The notes: generated by a model not told the origin, from the letters alone. A stretch of 41,167 bases of DNA from Candidatus Hydrogenedentota bacterium (GCA_903837785.1 CAILVY010000036.1:1-41167); one strand, 5' to 3'; counted from the stretch's first letter, positions 8,509-16,867 are shown. Numbers and translations: made by a program.

Positions 8509-10107
8509 TCAGAAGGGTGTGTCATCTGGCGGCCAACTTCCGATTTCAAGAACCATTTTAGGGTGGCGATCCGTGTCGCTTTGTTTTCGAGTGACTTCGC
8601 GCAAGTACCCGTTGGCCAAGGCGATCTCGACCCCCTCGGCGACTTCCTTGCGTCCCGCCCACGGAAAATGCTGGCGCACTGCGTCGCAGAGGCTCTTCCC
8701 GTCGCCGGGTCCTTTGCTGACCCCTCCGAGGGTCACGGCGGCGGCGGGGTGGGTCTGGAACCATCCCATAATGATTTCTACCAGGTCGGCGGGATCGCGG
8801 CGGTCGGTTGTCTGCCGTAGCGCGCCGTCCACGAACTCCAGAGACATGGGTTCGCGCAAGGGTCCATAGTTCTGTTTCACGTTCGCCAGCGACAGCCCGC
8901 CGGATTCCAGGCGCTTCAAGACGAACGCCGCGCGCGCTTCGTCAACGGCAGCGGACCCGCCCCGGACTTCCCCCTGAGAGGCTTTCGGATCGGACCCGCC
9001 TACTTTGTTGGTGTGGGCCAGGACAAGGACGGCGCAGTCACCTTCACGGGCGAGTTTCGCGCAGGATTCCAAGAACGCGCCCACGCAGACGTTATCATTT
9101 TCGTTCGTAAGGCCGAAATGTTTCCTGAGCGTGTCCACTACCACAAGTCCAGGCTTGAGGCGGCGCATCTCTTCGAGCAATTCCCGGAAGGCGGGCGTTT
9201 CTTCGATCATTCCCTGCGCCGGCATGCTCAAAAACGGCTCTGGGCGCTGCGCTCGAAGATGAAAGCTCGGAATCGCAGTGTCCAGCCCCGACAGATTGTG
9301 CACGCGCTCGAAGGCCGCGACGCGGCGGCACACCATTTCCGCGCTGTCTTCGCCGGAGAGGTAAAGCACGGGCATTGCGCGCGCGGGGCGCAACGCCGGG
9401 AAGACGGCTCGGCCAAGAATCGCAGCACACGTGAGACCTACGGCAAAGAGAGATTTGCCCGATCCACCCGGCGCCGCGAGCACGGTCACTGCCCGGTCCG
9501 GGATCGTCCCATCAAACGCCCACGGCACAGGCGCGGCGGCTAAGTCACGCCATGCGGACAGGTTCACGAAGTACGATGGAGTGGCATTGATGTCTCCGCA
9601 CAGTTGGCTTTCCTCCCATATGCGTGCGGCATCAGAAGATGTCTTCGCCCTCCCGAGACGCTCACAAAGCGTCTTGACTTTAACCCTGAAGTTTCGTTGA
9701 TCTGAATCCCTGATCAGGTCGTCCGCTGTTCGCTCAGGTTGCATGGTTGGCCGACGTTCCATGATTCGGATAAGTGCCGCTTCCTGTTCCCGGGTTTGTG
9801 CAAAGTCCTGTATTTCGGGCTTATGCCCCGCATCTAAGGCGCGTCGTATATTCTCAGCAATTTGACCTTGAATTGGATCAGGCCAAGCGCCCGCAATGGT
9901 CACCGACCGAACCGCTTCGAAGAACTCCTCCGTGCGGTAGTATTCGACTGCGCGTAACAGGTTATCCGCTGCTTCCAGGATGCCGGGTGCGGGTGCACGT
10001 GGCGGCTCGACCCCGCACGACCGCGTAGGTTGCACCGGCCAGAGCGGTTCTCTTGAAATTGTCGCAGAGCCTGTCATTACCGATGAAGGCGAGACAACTT
10101 CAAGCAT
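8509..10107 (-). CDS. RepA-like AAA ATPase (AAA_25 helicase/primase type) of an integrative element
   Basis: 532 residues. The N-terminal 190 residues are variable with no catalytic motif I can name. From about 195 the protein matches RecA-fold RepA/AAA_25 ATPases: DRAVTVLAAPGGSGKSLFAV (Walker A, about 208-220), VLYLSGEDSAEMVCRRV, GLVVVDTLRKHFG (Walker B, about 320), VLVLAHTNKVGG and RGGSAAVDEARAAFVL. Such proteins act as replicative helicases or initiator partners on plasmids, phages and integrative elements. Its ATG overlaps the last 8 bases of the upstream 79-aa gene (ATGCTTGA), implying translational coupling. It lies in an operon of HTH protein, small protein, ATPase and 53-aa protein downstream of a tyrosine integrase. 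Confidence 0.8.
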   Translation of the reverse strand: MLEVVSPSSVMTGSATISREPLWPVQPTRSCGVEPPRAPAPGILEAADNLLRAVEYYRTEEFFEAVRSVTIAGAWPDPIQGQIAENIRRALDAGHKPEIQDFAQTREQEAALIRIMERRPTMQPERTADDLIRDSDQRNFRVKVKTLCERLGRAKTSSDAARIWEESQLCGDINATPSYFVNLSAWRDLAAAPVPWAFDGTIPDRAVTVLAAPGGSGKSLFAVGLTCAAILGRAVFPALRPARAMPVLYLSGEDSAEMVCRRVAAFERVHNLSGLDTAIPSFHLRAQRPEPFLSMPAQGMIEETPAFRELLEEMRRLKPGLVVVDTLRKHFGLTNENDNVCVGAFLESCAKLAREGDCAVLVLAHTNKVGGSDPKASQGEVRGGSAAVDEARAAFVLKRLESGGLSLANVKQNYGPLREPMSLEFVDGALRQTTDRRDPADLVEIIMGWFQTHPAAAVTLGGVSKGPGDGKSLCDAVRQHFPWAGRKEVAEGVEIALANGYLREVTRKQSDTDRHPKMVLEIGSWPPDDTPF

Positions 10108-10339
10108 AAATCAGGTCCAACAACGTCCGAAAGTCCGCCGAATTCAGGCGGACACATTCTCTGAGTGGTAAAGCGGGAACGATGAAATCACGAAGTTTTC
10201 GGTTCGCATCGTCCTTCTCAATCTCGTTGAGTTCATCCAGTACTGCGAGCACAGTATCTGTATCGCCTTCAATGTGAGCACGTACAGCCCTTGTAATCGC
10301 GCGTAACTCATCTTCTTGCGGAGAGAGGGGAATTTCCAT
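10100..10339 (-). CDS. Small hypothetical protein coupled to the element ATPase
   Basis: 79 residues from the ATG at 10339 (MEIPLSPQEDELRAI...), acidic and probably all-helical, ending TLLDLIYA. A GAGAGAGG stretch eight bases upstream favours this start. A GTG at 10357 gives six more residues and would overlap the stop of the upstream HTH gene by four bases, so it is a real alternative. The 3' end overlaps the ATPase start by eight bases. No recognisable family; position suggests an accessory of replication or copy control. Confidence 0.6.
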   Translation of the reverse strand: MEIPLSPQEDELRAITRAVRAHIEGDTDTVLAVLDELNEIEKDDANRKLRDFIVPALPLRECVRLNSADFRTLLDLIYA

Positions 10340-10353
10340 GTAAGTGCCCTCTC

Positions 10354-10602
10354 TCACATGTTGCGATTTTGAGGGGTGAGTCTGTGTGCCGCGATGAAAT
10401 GTTCGAGATCGGCTAAGTCATATTTGACCGATTTCCCCAGCTTTATGTATGGGGGAACCGGCATGCGGTTCACGCGGGGGCCATCCATCCGACCACGTCG
10501 AAGCGAAATCTGCGACACGCCGAGTACTCGGGCTGCATCACGTTCCGAAATGAGACGGGGAAAACTGGGGAGGGATGGGATAGGGGGGGTCTTAGAAGAC
10601 AT
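10354..10602 (-). CDS. Excisionase/AlpA-like helix-turn-helix protein
   Basis: 82 residues. The core LISERDAARVLGVSQISLRRG is a winged HTH of the MerR/excisionase family, followed by VPPYIKLGKSVKYDLADLEHFI, the usual 'wing' phrase of Xis-like proteins. It probably binds att or promoter DNA and steers excision or transcription of the element. AAGGAA lies seven bases before the ATG. It is the first gene of the coupled xis-like/79-aa/ATPase set. Confidence 0.75.
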   Translation of the reverse strand: MSSKTPPIPSLPSFPRLISERDAARVLGVSQISLRRGRMDGPRVNRMPVPPYIKLGKSVKYDLADLEHFIAAHRLTPQNRNM

Positions 10603-10975
10603 GTCTCGATTCCTTCATCCTGTTCAATAAGACAACTACCAGAAAAAGAAACTGAACCAAGGTTCGGCGACGGGCCGACCTGGTTCTCCCTTTCTGTCAG
10701 TGTCTCACCCTTCGGATGAGGCCAGAAGCGGCGCAGCCCTTCTTCACCGGCACCCCCGATTCCCTCTACCTCTGTCTGTCCGCTTCGTAAGACGAAAAGA
10801 TCTTAGCAAAAAACGCATTCCCCATCAAGTCGCTTCTTGTCGTTTACTTAGCGCCTCCCCCTGGTTATGACGTAAAATATTGTATACTAATAACTTCTCA
10901 ATTCTCCTTCAAGGCTTTGGGTAGTCTCGATATAAGCGCCCTTCCTCCTCTCTGTCTGTTTGTCCGCGCACGTTT
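10603..10975. other. Intergenic region upstream of the excisionase-like operon
   Basis: No gene supported. Read on the minus strand it contains a pronounced AT-rich patch around 10870-10905 (TATACAATATTTTACG) likely to hold the promoter, and two near-copies of a GGACA(AA)CAGACAGAG motif around 10760-10785 and 10945-10965. No -35/-10 pair is good enough to call. The long distance from operon start to the AT patch leaves room for regulatory sites or an origin. Confidence 0.35.
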
Positions 10976-11013
10976 GCCAAAAACAAGAACCGGACAGGAT
11001 GTAACCCGTCCGG
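10976..11013 (-). terminator. Intrinsic terminator after the integrase unit
   Basis: On the minus strand a 9-bp stem (CCGGACGGG / CCTGTCCGG, one G-U pair, 6-nt loop) at 10990-11013 is followed by TTCTTGTTTTTGG. It lies 36 bp past the frameshifted gene and separates the integrase transcript from the excisionase-like operon. Confidence 0.75.
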
Positions 11014-11048
11014 CCCTGTTCTCATGGGCGGTCAGTGCGCCCACTCCC

Positions 11049-11277
11049 CTAACTTTGACTCCCGCACAGTTCCTGTAGCAGCACCACGCGCCGGGAATGC
11101 TCCGGGTCTGCCTTGGTGCGGTCGTGCGCCTCGATTGCGCGTGTGGCCACTCGCGCTAGAGCCGTTCCGGGCGTTTCGCCTCTCTCGCGGCACATCACGG
11201 AGAACGCCTGGGCAACGTTTTGGGGTATTCGCGACTTCGTTTAGGGTCAATCGCCTGTTATCGGTTTCCTCTGGCAT
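11049..11277 (-). pseudogene. Small element gene broken by a single-base frameshift
   Basis: The ATG at 11277 has an AGGA ribosome site and starts MPEETDNRRLTLNEVAN; after the run ACCCCAAAACG the coding sense moves to the next frame and continues NVAQAFSVMCRERGETPGTA...ELCGSQS to a TAG at 11049. Removing one C from the four-C run joins the halves into a protein of about 75 residues. It sits 18 bp after the integrase. A real pseudogene, a sequencing error in the homopolymer or a +1 recoding site are all possible. No family recognised. Confidence 0.5.
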
Positions 11278-11295
11278 CGTTCCATCCTTTCGATT

Positions 11296-12555
11296 CTAGG
11301 CGCTCTCTGCCCTCTCAAACGGGACAACGTTACCTGCCCGTTCGAGGACACGGACAGCTTCCGCTTTGTGCTCGGGGGCCAAATGGGCGTAGCGGAGGGT
11401 CATTTTGATGTCCGAGTGGCCAAGCAATTCCCGGACGGTGTTGAGGTCGCACCCGGCCATCACTAGCTTGCTCGCGAAATCGTGCCGCATATCGTGCCAC
11501 CTGAAGCCCGTGATCTCGGCGATTTCGAGTAGGGCCTTCCAGGCATTCTTGACGTTGTCAAAGCGTTCTCCGTTCTTGCCAGGGAAGACGAGTCCATCTC
11601 CATCAGATTGAGATCGCCATTGTTTCAGGACGTCTAGCGCAATGGCATTCAGGGGAATGTGCCGCGTCTTGCCCGTCTTTGCCGTCTCTCCTGTTACCGT
11701 CAGCATTGCCCGCTCTAAATTGATGTCCTGCCACTTAAGCGAAAACAACTCGCCTCTGCGCATGCCAGTGTTGAGGCTCAGTAACACCATTGGTTTCAGG
11801 TAGTCCGCGAATATCACATCTCGAAGATTCGGGAATTCTGGGTAGTTCCGTTCTTTGCACCATTGGTTGTGGCGATCTCGTGCTGCACGCATGTCCTCCT
11901 CCCGTATATCCATTGCGTTCAACAAGCGTTGTCCTTCTTTCGCATCCAAGTATCTGACTTTCGCCTGTGAATCCACCTTCAGTGGTTTCAGCCTAGCGAG
12001 CGGATGGGTATCCAAGAAGTTCCATTCAACGGCCTTGGAAAGCGCCGCCTTCACCACAGCAATGTCCTTGTTGATTGTGGCCGCCGCAACACCATCTTTC
12101 AGACGCGAGGCACGCCACTTTTCCAGTGTCCAAGCGTTGACTTCGAGCAACTTCTTGCTAAGAAGAGATGCAGCAGCGACCCTGATACGGGCAAGCACTT
12201 CTTTCCCTCGCCGCCTTTTGGAAAGGACCACCGGCCAGTATTCTTCGGCGAGGAAGCTTTCGAGAGTGTGAGATCGCGCTGCCCTGCGACTTTCAACGGG
12301 ATTATCACCTCGGATCACATCTGCGAGTATCTTCCTTGCCTCATCCTTGGCTTGTTCCAGTGTGCATTCCGTCGAAAGCCCGATCTTCATCCGGTCTTGC
12401 CGACCATTTCTTAGCCTATACCTCACCGAATAAGAGAGCATCCCGGATGGCATGACGCGAATTGTGAAACCTTTCAGTTCGGTATCTGTGATCTCATAGA
12501 CCTTGTCACGAGGTTCGAGAGTCCTCAGGATCCGAGTCGTGATCTTCTTGATCAT
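11296..12555 (-). CDS. Tyrosine recombinase (phage-type integrase)
   Basis: From the ATG at 12555 the protein has 419 residues; an in-frame ATG at 12597 would add 14 unrelated residues. The inner start has AAGGGG six bases upstream and opens directly with the N-terminal arm-binding domain of P4-type integrases (ITDTELKGFTIRVMPSG). A SAM-like core-binding domain covers about 95-185. The catalytic domain shows LNTGMRRGELFSLKW (Arg I), TGKTRHIPL (Lys), WHDMRHDFASKL (His-x-x-Arg) and LLGHSDIKMTLRYAHL (His and the nucleophile Tyr), so all catalytic residues are present. It catalyses site-specific integration and excision. Its 5' end faces a tRNA-Ala 3' half 165 bp away, the arrangement expected for tRNA-targeting integrases. 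Confidence 0.93.
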   Translation of the reverse strand: MIKKITTRILRTLEPRDKVYEITDTELKGFTIRVMPSGMLSYSVRYRLRNGRQDRMKIGLSTECTLEQAKDEARKILADVIRGDNPVESRRAARSHTLESFLAEEYWPVVLSKRRRGKEVLARIRVAAASLLSKKLLEVNAWTLEKWRASRLKDGVAAATINKDIAVVKAALSKAVEWNFLDTHPLARLKPLKVDSQAKVRYLDAKEGQRLLNAMDIREEDMRAARDRHNQWCKERNYPEFPNLRDVIFADYLKPMVLLSLNTGMRRGELFSLKWQDINLERAMLTVTGETAKTGKTRHIPLNAIALDVLKQWRSQSDGDGLVFPGKNGERFDNVKNAWKALLEIAEITGFRWHDMRHDFASKLVMAGCDLNTVRELLGHSDIKMTLRYAHLAPEHKAEAVRVLERAGNVVPFERAESA

Positions 12556-12572
12556 TGGGCACCCCTTCTTGC

Positions 12573-12590
12573 GTTGACTCACGGTTGACT
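12573..12590. repeat. Two direct copies of GTTGACT, 11 bp apart
   Basis: GTTGACT occurs at 12573-12579 and 12584-12590, one helical turn apart, just upstream of the preferred integrase start and beside the att region. They could be arm-type integrase or Xis binding sites, or chance. Confidence 0.35.
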
Positions 12591-12719
12591 TGTCCACATA
12601 CTACCACATGAGCGGAAGAGTTACAAGAAGTATCTGCACAATAGCCCGTAAATCCGCGCAATATATGGTCTTTCGGCATTCATTGTGAAACATCTTGTTT
12701 CGTTTGTGGTCATCAAGAA

Positions 12720-12769
12720 TCGCATTCGCAATGCGGAGGCCAGGAGTTCGATCCTCCTCAGGTCCACCA
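12720..12769 (+). tRNA. 3' half of tRNA-Ala(CGC), truncated; attachment-site scar
   Basis: Anticodon arm TCGCA-TTCGCAA-TGCGG (12720-12736, anticodon CGC at 12727-12729), variable loop AGGCC, T arm AGGAG-TTCGATC-CTCCT (12742-12758), acceptor strand CAGGTCC, discriminator A and encoded CCA to 12769 are all canonical. The U at position 70 and A73 agree with tRNA-Ala identity. Upstream there is no D arm and no 5' acceptor strand, so the gene lacks its 5' half. This is what remains on one side when an element integrates at an anticodon/3'-end att core; the integrase lies immediately to the left. Confidence 0.8.
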
Positions 12770-12781
12770 TGAAGATTAATG

Positions 12782-12819
12782 CGGGCCAAGGTTTCAACGC
12801 CTTGGCCCGTTTTGCTTTT
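12782..12819 (+). terminator. Intrinsic terminator of the tRNA transcript
   Basis: A perfect 10-bp stem, CGGGCCAAGG / CCTTGGCCCG with an 8-nt loop, is followed by TTTTGCTTTT. It begins 12 bp past the tRNA CCA end, so it is the original chromosomal terminator and supports this side being native chromosome. Confidence 0.88.
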
Positions 12820-13043
12820 CCGCGACGGGCGGAAGCGCGGCGCGGGCACCGGGGGGCCATCCGAGAGGGGGGAAATCAGGCGAGGGGAATGGCAGCGGCG
12901 CCGGCGGGTTCCATTGCGCCGCACCCACCTGGGTGTTCTGCATGCAGCGCTCCGGGGGAAGGGCCGCCCAACGGGGATTTTTAGACGAAATGCGGCTGCT
13001 GGCTCGTTATATCATGCGGGAAGCCTGATAAGGAGCTGCTATC

Positions 13044-13643
13044 GTGGGAACATCGCTGAACCGAAAGGAGGCGCCGGTGGGCGCCGAAGGCCGGCCAAGG
13101 TCCGCCATCGATGCGTGGACGGAAGGCTGGCCGTTGTCGCAAGGGGATTTTGAACGGCTGGTGGATGCGTTCATGCAGCCCTTGGTCCAGTATGCATTTC
13201 GCCGTTTGGGGAACCTGCACGATGCCGAGGACGTGGTGCAGGAGGTCTTTGTCCGGTGCTATGCGCGCCGGATGGAATGCGCTCGGGTGGCGCCAGTGGC
13301 GCCGTATCTGTATCGGATGGCCGGCAATGCCTGCACGGATGTGCTGCGCAAGCGCGGGCGGGGGGAGGCGCCGTGGGAGAGCCGGGCGATCGACGAGATC
13401 CCGAGCGGTGCGCCGAGCGCGTCGATGCGTTGCACGGCGGCCGAGGAGTTGCAGCGAGCGGAAGCACTGATCGGGCGTCTTCCGCGGAAGCAGGCGGAGG
13501 CGATCCGGCTGCGTACGTATGACAACCTGAGCCTGACTGAAATCGCCCAGGTCCTTGAGTGCAGTCCGAACACAATCGGCTCGCGCCTGCGCTACGGATT
13601 TCAGAAGCTGCGGAAACTGGCCTCGAAGGAGTGGACACGATGA
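13044..13643 (+). CDS. ECF-type RNA polymerase sigma factor
   Basis: 199 residues. Region 2 is at about 35-100 (FERLVDAFMQPLVQYAFRRL, DAEDVVQEVFVRCYAR), and region 4 at about 140-195 (LPRKQAEAIRLRTYDNLSLT, SPNTIGSRLRYGFQKLRKL) with the HTH that reads the -35 element. No region 3, as in all group IV sigmas. The GTG start is supported by AAGGAG eight bases upstream. Its TGA overlaps the ATG of the zinc-finger anti-sigma gene by two bases, the usual coupled pair, so activity is likely controlled by sequestration at the membrane. The regulon is unknown. Confidence 0.93.
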   Translation: MGTSLNRKEAPVGAEGRPRSAIDAWTEGWPLSQGDFERLVDAFMQPLVQYAFRRLGNLHDAEDVVQEVFVRCYARRMECARVAPVAPYLYRMAGNACTDVLRKRGRGEAPWESRAIDEIPSGAPSASMRCTAAEELQRAEALIGRLPRKQAEAIRLRTYDNLSLTEIAQVLECSPNTIGSRLRYGFQKLRKLASKEWTR

Positions 13644-15298
13644 ACTGCACACAAGCCCAACAATGGATTGATGATCTCCTGATCACTGTTCTGGATGAAA
13701 CGCCGCCGGCGGCCGTGTCCGCGCACCTCCGGGAGTGTGCGGGCTGCCGGGAAGAACACCGCCTCGCACAACACACGCTGGCCGCGATCCGTCCCAGCGT
13801 TCCGGCGCCGGGATCGGACTTGCTCCGGGAGCGCGTTTTGCGCGCGGCCCGGGAACTGGATGATACGGCCCTGCGCTCTCGTCCGGCCGCAAGGCAGCGC
13901 GGGCGTTTCTGGAAACCTGTCCTGGCGCTGGCCGCGGCCGCGCTGATTTGCCTCTCGGCCACGGTTCTCTATCTGAACGGCTGGATGGGAAATGATTCGG
14001 CGCGAGTGCCGGCGTTCAGCCTGCTCTCGAAGGCATGGGCCGCGGAAGAAGCGGCGTTCGCGGCGAACGGCATCCTGCACCTCGTCAATGAGATCCACGT
14101 GAAGGCCGTGGAGGATCCCAATCTCGCGCAAGCGCGCTGGTTCCCGATCATGGCGCTCGATGCGGAAGGGAAGCCGCGCTTCCATCAACTCGCCTTAGGG
14201 GCGGAGCCCGGCGAAGAATACGTCGTGGACGATCAGGTCTGGTTCGAGCCGGCCTCGGGCAAGTTCCTGCGGCTTTTGTCCTCGGACGGGGCGCCGCTCT
14301 TCGCCAACGCGTATGACGGCCAAGCGGTCTATTCGCTGGAACCGGGCGCGGATCCGGCCCCGAAGGCGGTTGGCAATCCCGTATCGGCCGCCTTTCAGCG
14401 TCCGAAGAACCCGGCGGAATTCTTGGGCATGGGCGCGGGGCTGCCGAGTCATTTCAATGGATTGGACCCGTCACTCGTTTCGGATGCGGGCACGGACGAA
14501 CTCGCGGACGGCACGCCGGTCCGGGTGATCCAGTCGCAGATGAAGCCGGTGGAGGGCGCGCCCCCGCAGTCCGACACGCACTTCTTCTTCAAAGTGCGCG
14601 AGGACGACAACACGGTTGCGGAAATCGAGTGGATACTCAACGGCACGTCGGCGCTGACGATTCGGCGCGTGGGCGCCGAGACGCTGGAGACGGCCGAAGT
14701 CCCATGGGATCTGGGCAAACTCGAAAACGTGCTGAAGGTTTCCGTGGCCGCGCCGAAAGCGAAGAAGCACGGCCTGCTGAGCCTCTTTACGGACATGGTC
14801 ATTTCGAACGTGTCCGTAAAGGACATGATCGCGAAAGCCGACTTCGAGACCTACTGCTTCAGCGCCGCCCCGGCGTGGACGGGCAAGGAAGAAATCACGG
14901 ACATCCTGGACGTGGCGAGCCCGCCGCACCGGATGTTCTCGATAGCGTATCGCGCCGAGAATCACCGGCACGTCGTCCTGGTCCAATCGTATTCGTACAA
15001 CGCGATGGCCGGTCAGATGGCGCGTGCGGCGACGTTGGCCTACACATCTCCCCGCGGCGTGAAAGTCTGGGCTGGGCCGCAAGGCAAGTGGCTTGCGGAT
15101 ATCCTTCTGAAGAGTTCGCGGGCCGTGCTGCGGGAAGGGCCGGCGGCGGACTGCACGGGCTATCTGCTGGAGACGCCGAGCCACACGTTCCCGGCCCTGG
15201 CGGTCAATGGCCCCATCGGCGAGGCGGAATGGCATGCGCTGGTTGACAGCCTGATTCCGGCCAAGGAACTCGAGACCCGCCAATCTTCGAATCCCTGA
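13640..15298 (+). CDS. Zinc-finger anti-sigma factor with large extracytoplasmic domain
   Basis: 552 residues from the ATG that overlaps the sigma stop. The N-terminus has the zinc-binding anti-sigma motif HLRECAGC (His-x3-Cys-x2-Cys, about 30-37), which normally holds the ECF factor inactive. One membrane helix follows at about 94-115 (VLALAAAALICLSATVLYL). Residues about 125-550 are predicted outside the inner membrane, with no enzymatic motif I recognise; YNAMAGQMARAATLAYTSPR and the flanking beta-rich sequence suggest a folded sensor domain. Typical anti-sigma proteins of this class are about 200-300 residues, so the outer part is unusually long. It probably senses an envelope or extracellular signal. 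Confidence 0.82.
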   Translation: MNCTQAQQWIDDLLITVLDETPPAAVSAHLRECAGCREEHRLAQHTLAAIRPSVPAPGSDLLRERVLRAARELDDTALRSRPAARQRGRFWKPVLALAAAALICLSATVLYLNGWMGNDSARVPAFSLLSKAWAAEEAAFAANGILHLVNEIHVKAVEDPNLAQARWFPIMALDAEGKPRFHQLALGAEPGEEYVVDDQVWFEPASGKFLRLLSSDGAPLFANAYDGQAVYSLEPGADPAPKAVGNPVSAAFQRPKNPAEFLGMGAGLPSHFNGLDPSLVSDAGTDELADGTPVRVIQSQMKPVEGAPPQSDTHFFFKVREDDNTVAEIEWILNGTSALTIRRVGAETLETAEVPWDLGKLENVLKVSVAAPKAKKHGLLSLFTDMVISNVSVKDMIAKADFETYCFSAAPAWTGKEEITDILDVASPPHRMFSIAYRAENHRHVVLVQSYSYNAMAGQMARAATLAYTSPRGVKVWAGPQGKWLADILLKSSRAVLREGPAADCTGYLLETPSHTFPALAVNGPIGEAEWHALVDSLIPAKELETRQSSNP

Positions 15299-15323
15299 AG
15301 TCTCGATATAGATCAGAATTGTT

Positions 15324-15345
15324 GCGGCCGCTTTCGGGCGGCCGC
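15324..15345. terminator. GC-rich hairpin after the anti-sigma gene
   Basis: GCGGCCGC-TTTCGG-GCGGCCGC forms an 8-bp stem 25 bp past the stop codon. There is no T-run, so it is at best a weak or factor-assisted terminator. Confidence 0.4.
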
Positions 15346-15523
15346 GCGGTGTTCCTGGGTGCTGTGCGCGAACGGCCTCCCCCCTCCCCCGCTGTTTCGC
15401 CGGTGCGGTGACGCATGGAGGAAGGCCGAATGGCGTTTTCGAGAAGAATGGGCTAATATGCGTGCAGCTTGTCCGCGCAGCAGGCGGCAAATGCAGATCC
15501 AATCAACCTGGAGGAGAGAGCAG

Positions 15524-16867
15524 GTGAAAACGAAGCAGAAACTCGATATGTCCCGGCGCGTGTTTTTGGGCAGCGTGGGCGCTGCGCTTGCGGCGCCGTA
15601 CATCATTCCTTCGGCGGCACTGGGCGCCGATGACAATACCGCGCCCAGCAACCGCATCAACATTGGGGTGGTCGGCACGGGGAGCCAGGCGAAGGGATTG
15701 ACGGAGAACGCGATCAAGCACAAGAACGTCCGCGTAGTCGCGCTGTGCGATGTCGACAAGAACCGCTTGGCCAACGCGAAAAAGCTCGTGGATGACTTCT
15801 ATGGGAACCAGGATTGCGCCACGCATTCGGACTTTCGCGAACTGGTGTCGCGCAAGGACATTGACGCGGTGATCGTGGCCACGCCGGATCATTGGCACGC
15901 GCTCGTGTGCGTGGAAGCGGCGCGCCACGGCAAGGACATCTACTGCGAGAAGCCATTGACCTGGTCGCTGGGCGAGGGCAAGGCGGTGGTGAAGGCGGTT
16001 CAGGAGAACAAGCGGGTGTTTCAGGTGGGGAGCATGCAGCGATCGGACGGGAAGTTCAAGCTGGCGAGCGAACTCGTCCGGAACGGGTATCTGGGCGACA
16101 TCAAGCACATCATCGTGAGCCTGCCGGATTTCGGCAATGCCATTTGGGCGGATGAATTCCCTGCGCCGCCGCCGGAACTGGATTGGGAATTCTACGTGGG
16201 GCCGGCGGAATGGACGCCATTCCATCCGAAGCGCTATCACTGGGAGTGGCGCTGGTGGATGGCGTTCGGCGGCGGCCAGATGATGGACTGGATTGGGCAC
16301 CACGCGGACATCGCGCACATGGCGATGGGCTGGGATCACACGGGCCCGCGGGAAGTGGAGGGCGTGCGTTGGGAGCCAGGCAAGCAGCGAAACAACCTCT
16401 ATGATGCGCCGGCGCGGTATATGTTCAACTGCAAGTACGAGGGCGGCACGACGATGATGGTGGCCAACGCGGGAGACATGCCGAAGGAGTTCAAGGAGGC
16501 GGCGACGGGCGACTTGGGGACGATGTTCTTCGGGGAACGCGGGAAGTGGCTCTACGTTGACCGCAGCGGAATCAAGGCGAGCGATCCCGCGCTTCTGAAG
16601 ACGCCGTTCCGGAAACACGACTTCCGGTTCCGAAGAGGCCATAACCACATGAGTGATTTCCTGAATTGCATCGTGTCGCGCGAGGAGTGCATCGCGCCGG
16701 TGAACGCCGGCCATCGTTCGGCCTCGGTGGGCCACCTCGGGAAGATTGCGTGCATGCTGGGCGCGAAGTTCAAGTGGAATCCGAAGAAGGAACGCATCGA
16801 GGACAACCCGGCGCTGAACGGCTTGTTGACGCGAAAGTACCGCGGGGACTGGAAACTGGAAGGGTAG
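15524..16867 (+). CDS. Gfo/Idh/MocA family oxidoreductase with Tat signal
   Basis: 447 residues from the GTG at 15524, which has GGAGGAGAG just upstream; an ATG at 15548 is an alternative. The N-terminus MSRRVFLGSVGAALAAPYII is a twin-arginine signal, so the folded enzyme, probably with bound NAD(P), is exported. The Rossmann region starts NIGVVGTGSQAKG and carries TPDHWHALV and YCEKPLTWS, the latter with the catalytic-type EKP lysine. The C-terminal half matches the bacterial-type Gfo/Idh domain common in planctomycetes. Substrates in this family are sugars or inositol-like compounds; this one cannot be assigned. A paralogue lies at 39.5 kb. Confidence 0.92.
   Translation: MKTKQKLDMSRRVFLGSVGAALAAPYIIPSAALGADDNTAPSNRINIGVVGTGSQAKGLTENAIKHKNVRVVALCDVDKNRLANAKKLVDDFYGNQDCATHSDFRELVSRKDIDAVIVATPDHWHALVCVEAARHGKDIYCEKPLTWSLGEGKAVVKAVQENKRVFQVGSMQRSDGKFKLASELVRNGYLGDIKHIIVSLPDFGNAIWADEFPAPPPELDWEFYVGPAEWTPFHPKRYHWEWRWWMAFGGGQMMDWIGHHADIAHMAMGWDHTGPREVEGVRWEPGKQRNNLYDAPARYMFNCKYEGGTTMMVANAGDMPKEFKEAATGDLGTMFFGERGKWLYVDRSGIKASDPALLKTPFRKHDFRFRRGHNHMSDFLNCIVSREECIAPVNAGHRSASVGHLGKIACMLGAKFKWNPKKERIEDNPALNGLLTRKYRGDWKLEG

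Noticed and set aside
8322..8549. Minus-strand 75-aa ORF
   Set aside because: Starts inside the ATPase gene, runs through the inverted repeat and overlaps the better-supported 53-aa gene.
12601..12924. Minus-strand ORF of 107 aa across the tRNA remnant
   Set aside because: The GGPEEDRTPGLRIANA-type peptide is the common spurious translation antisense to tRNA genes.
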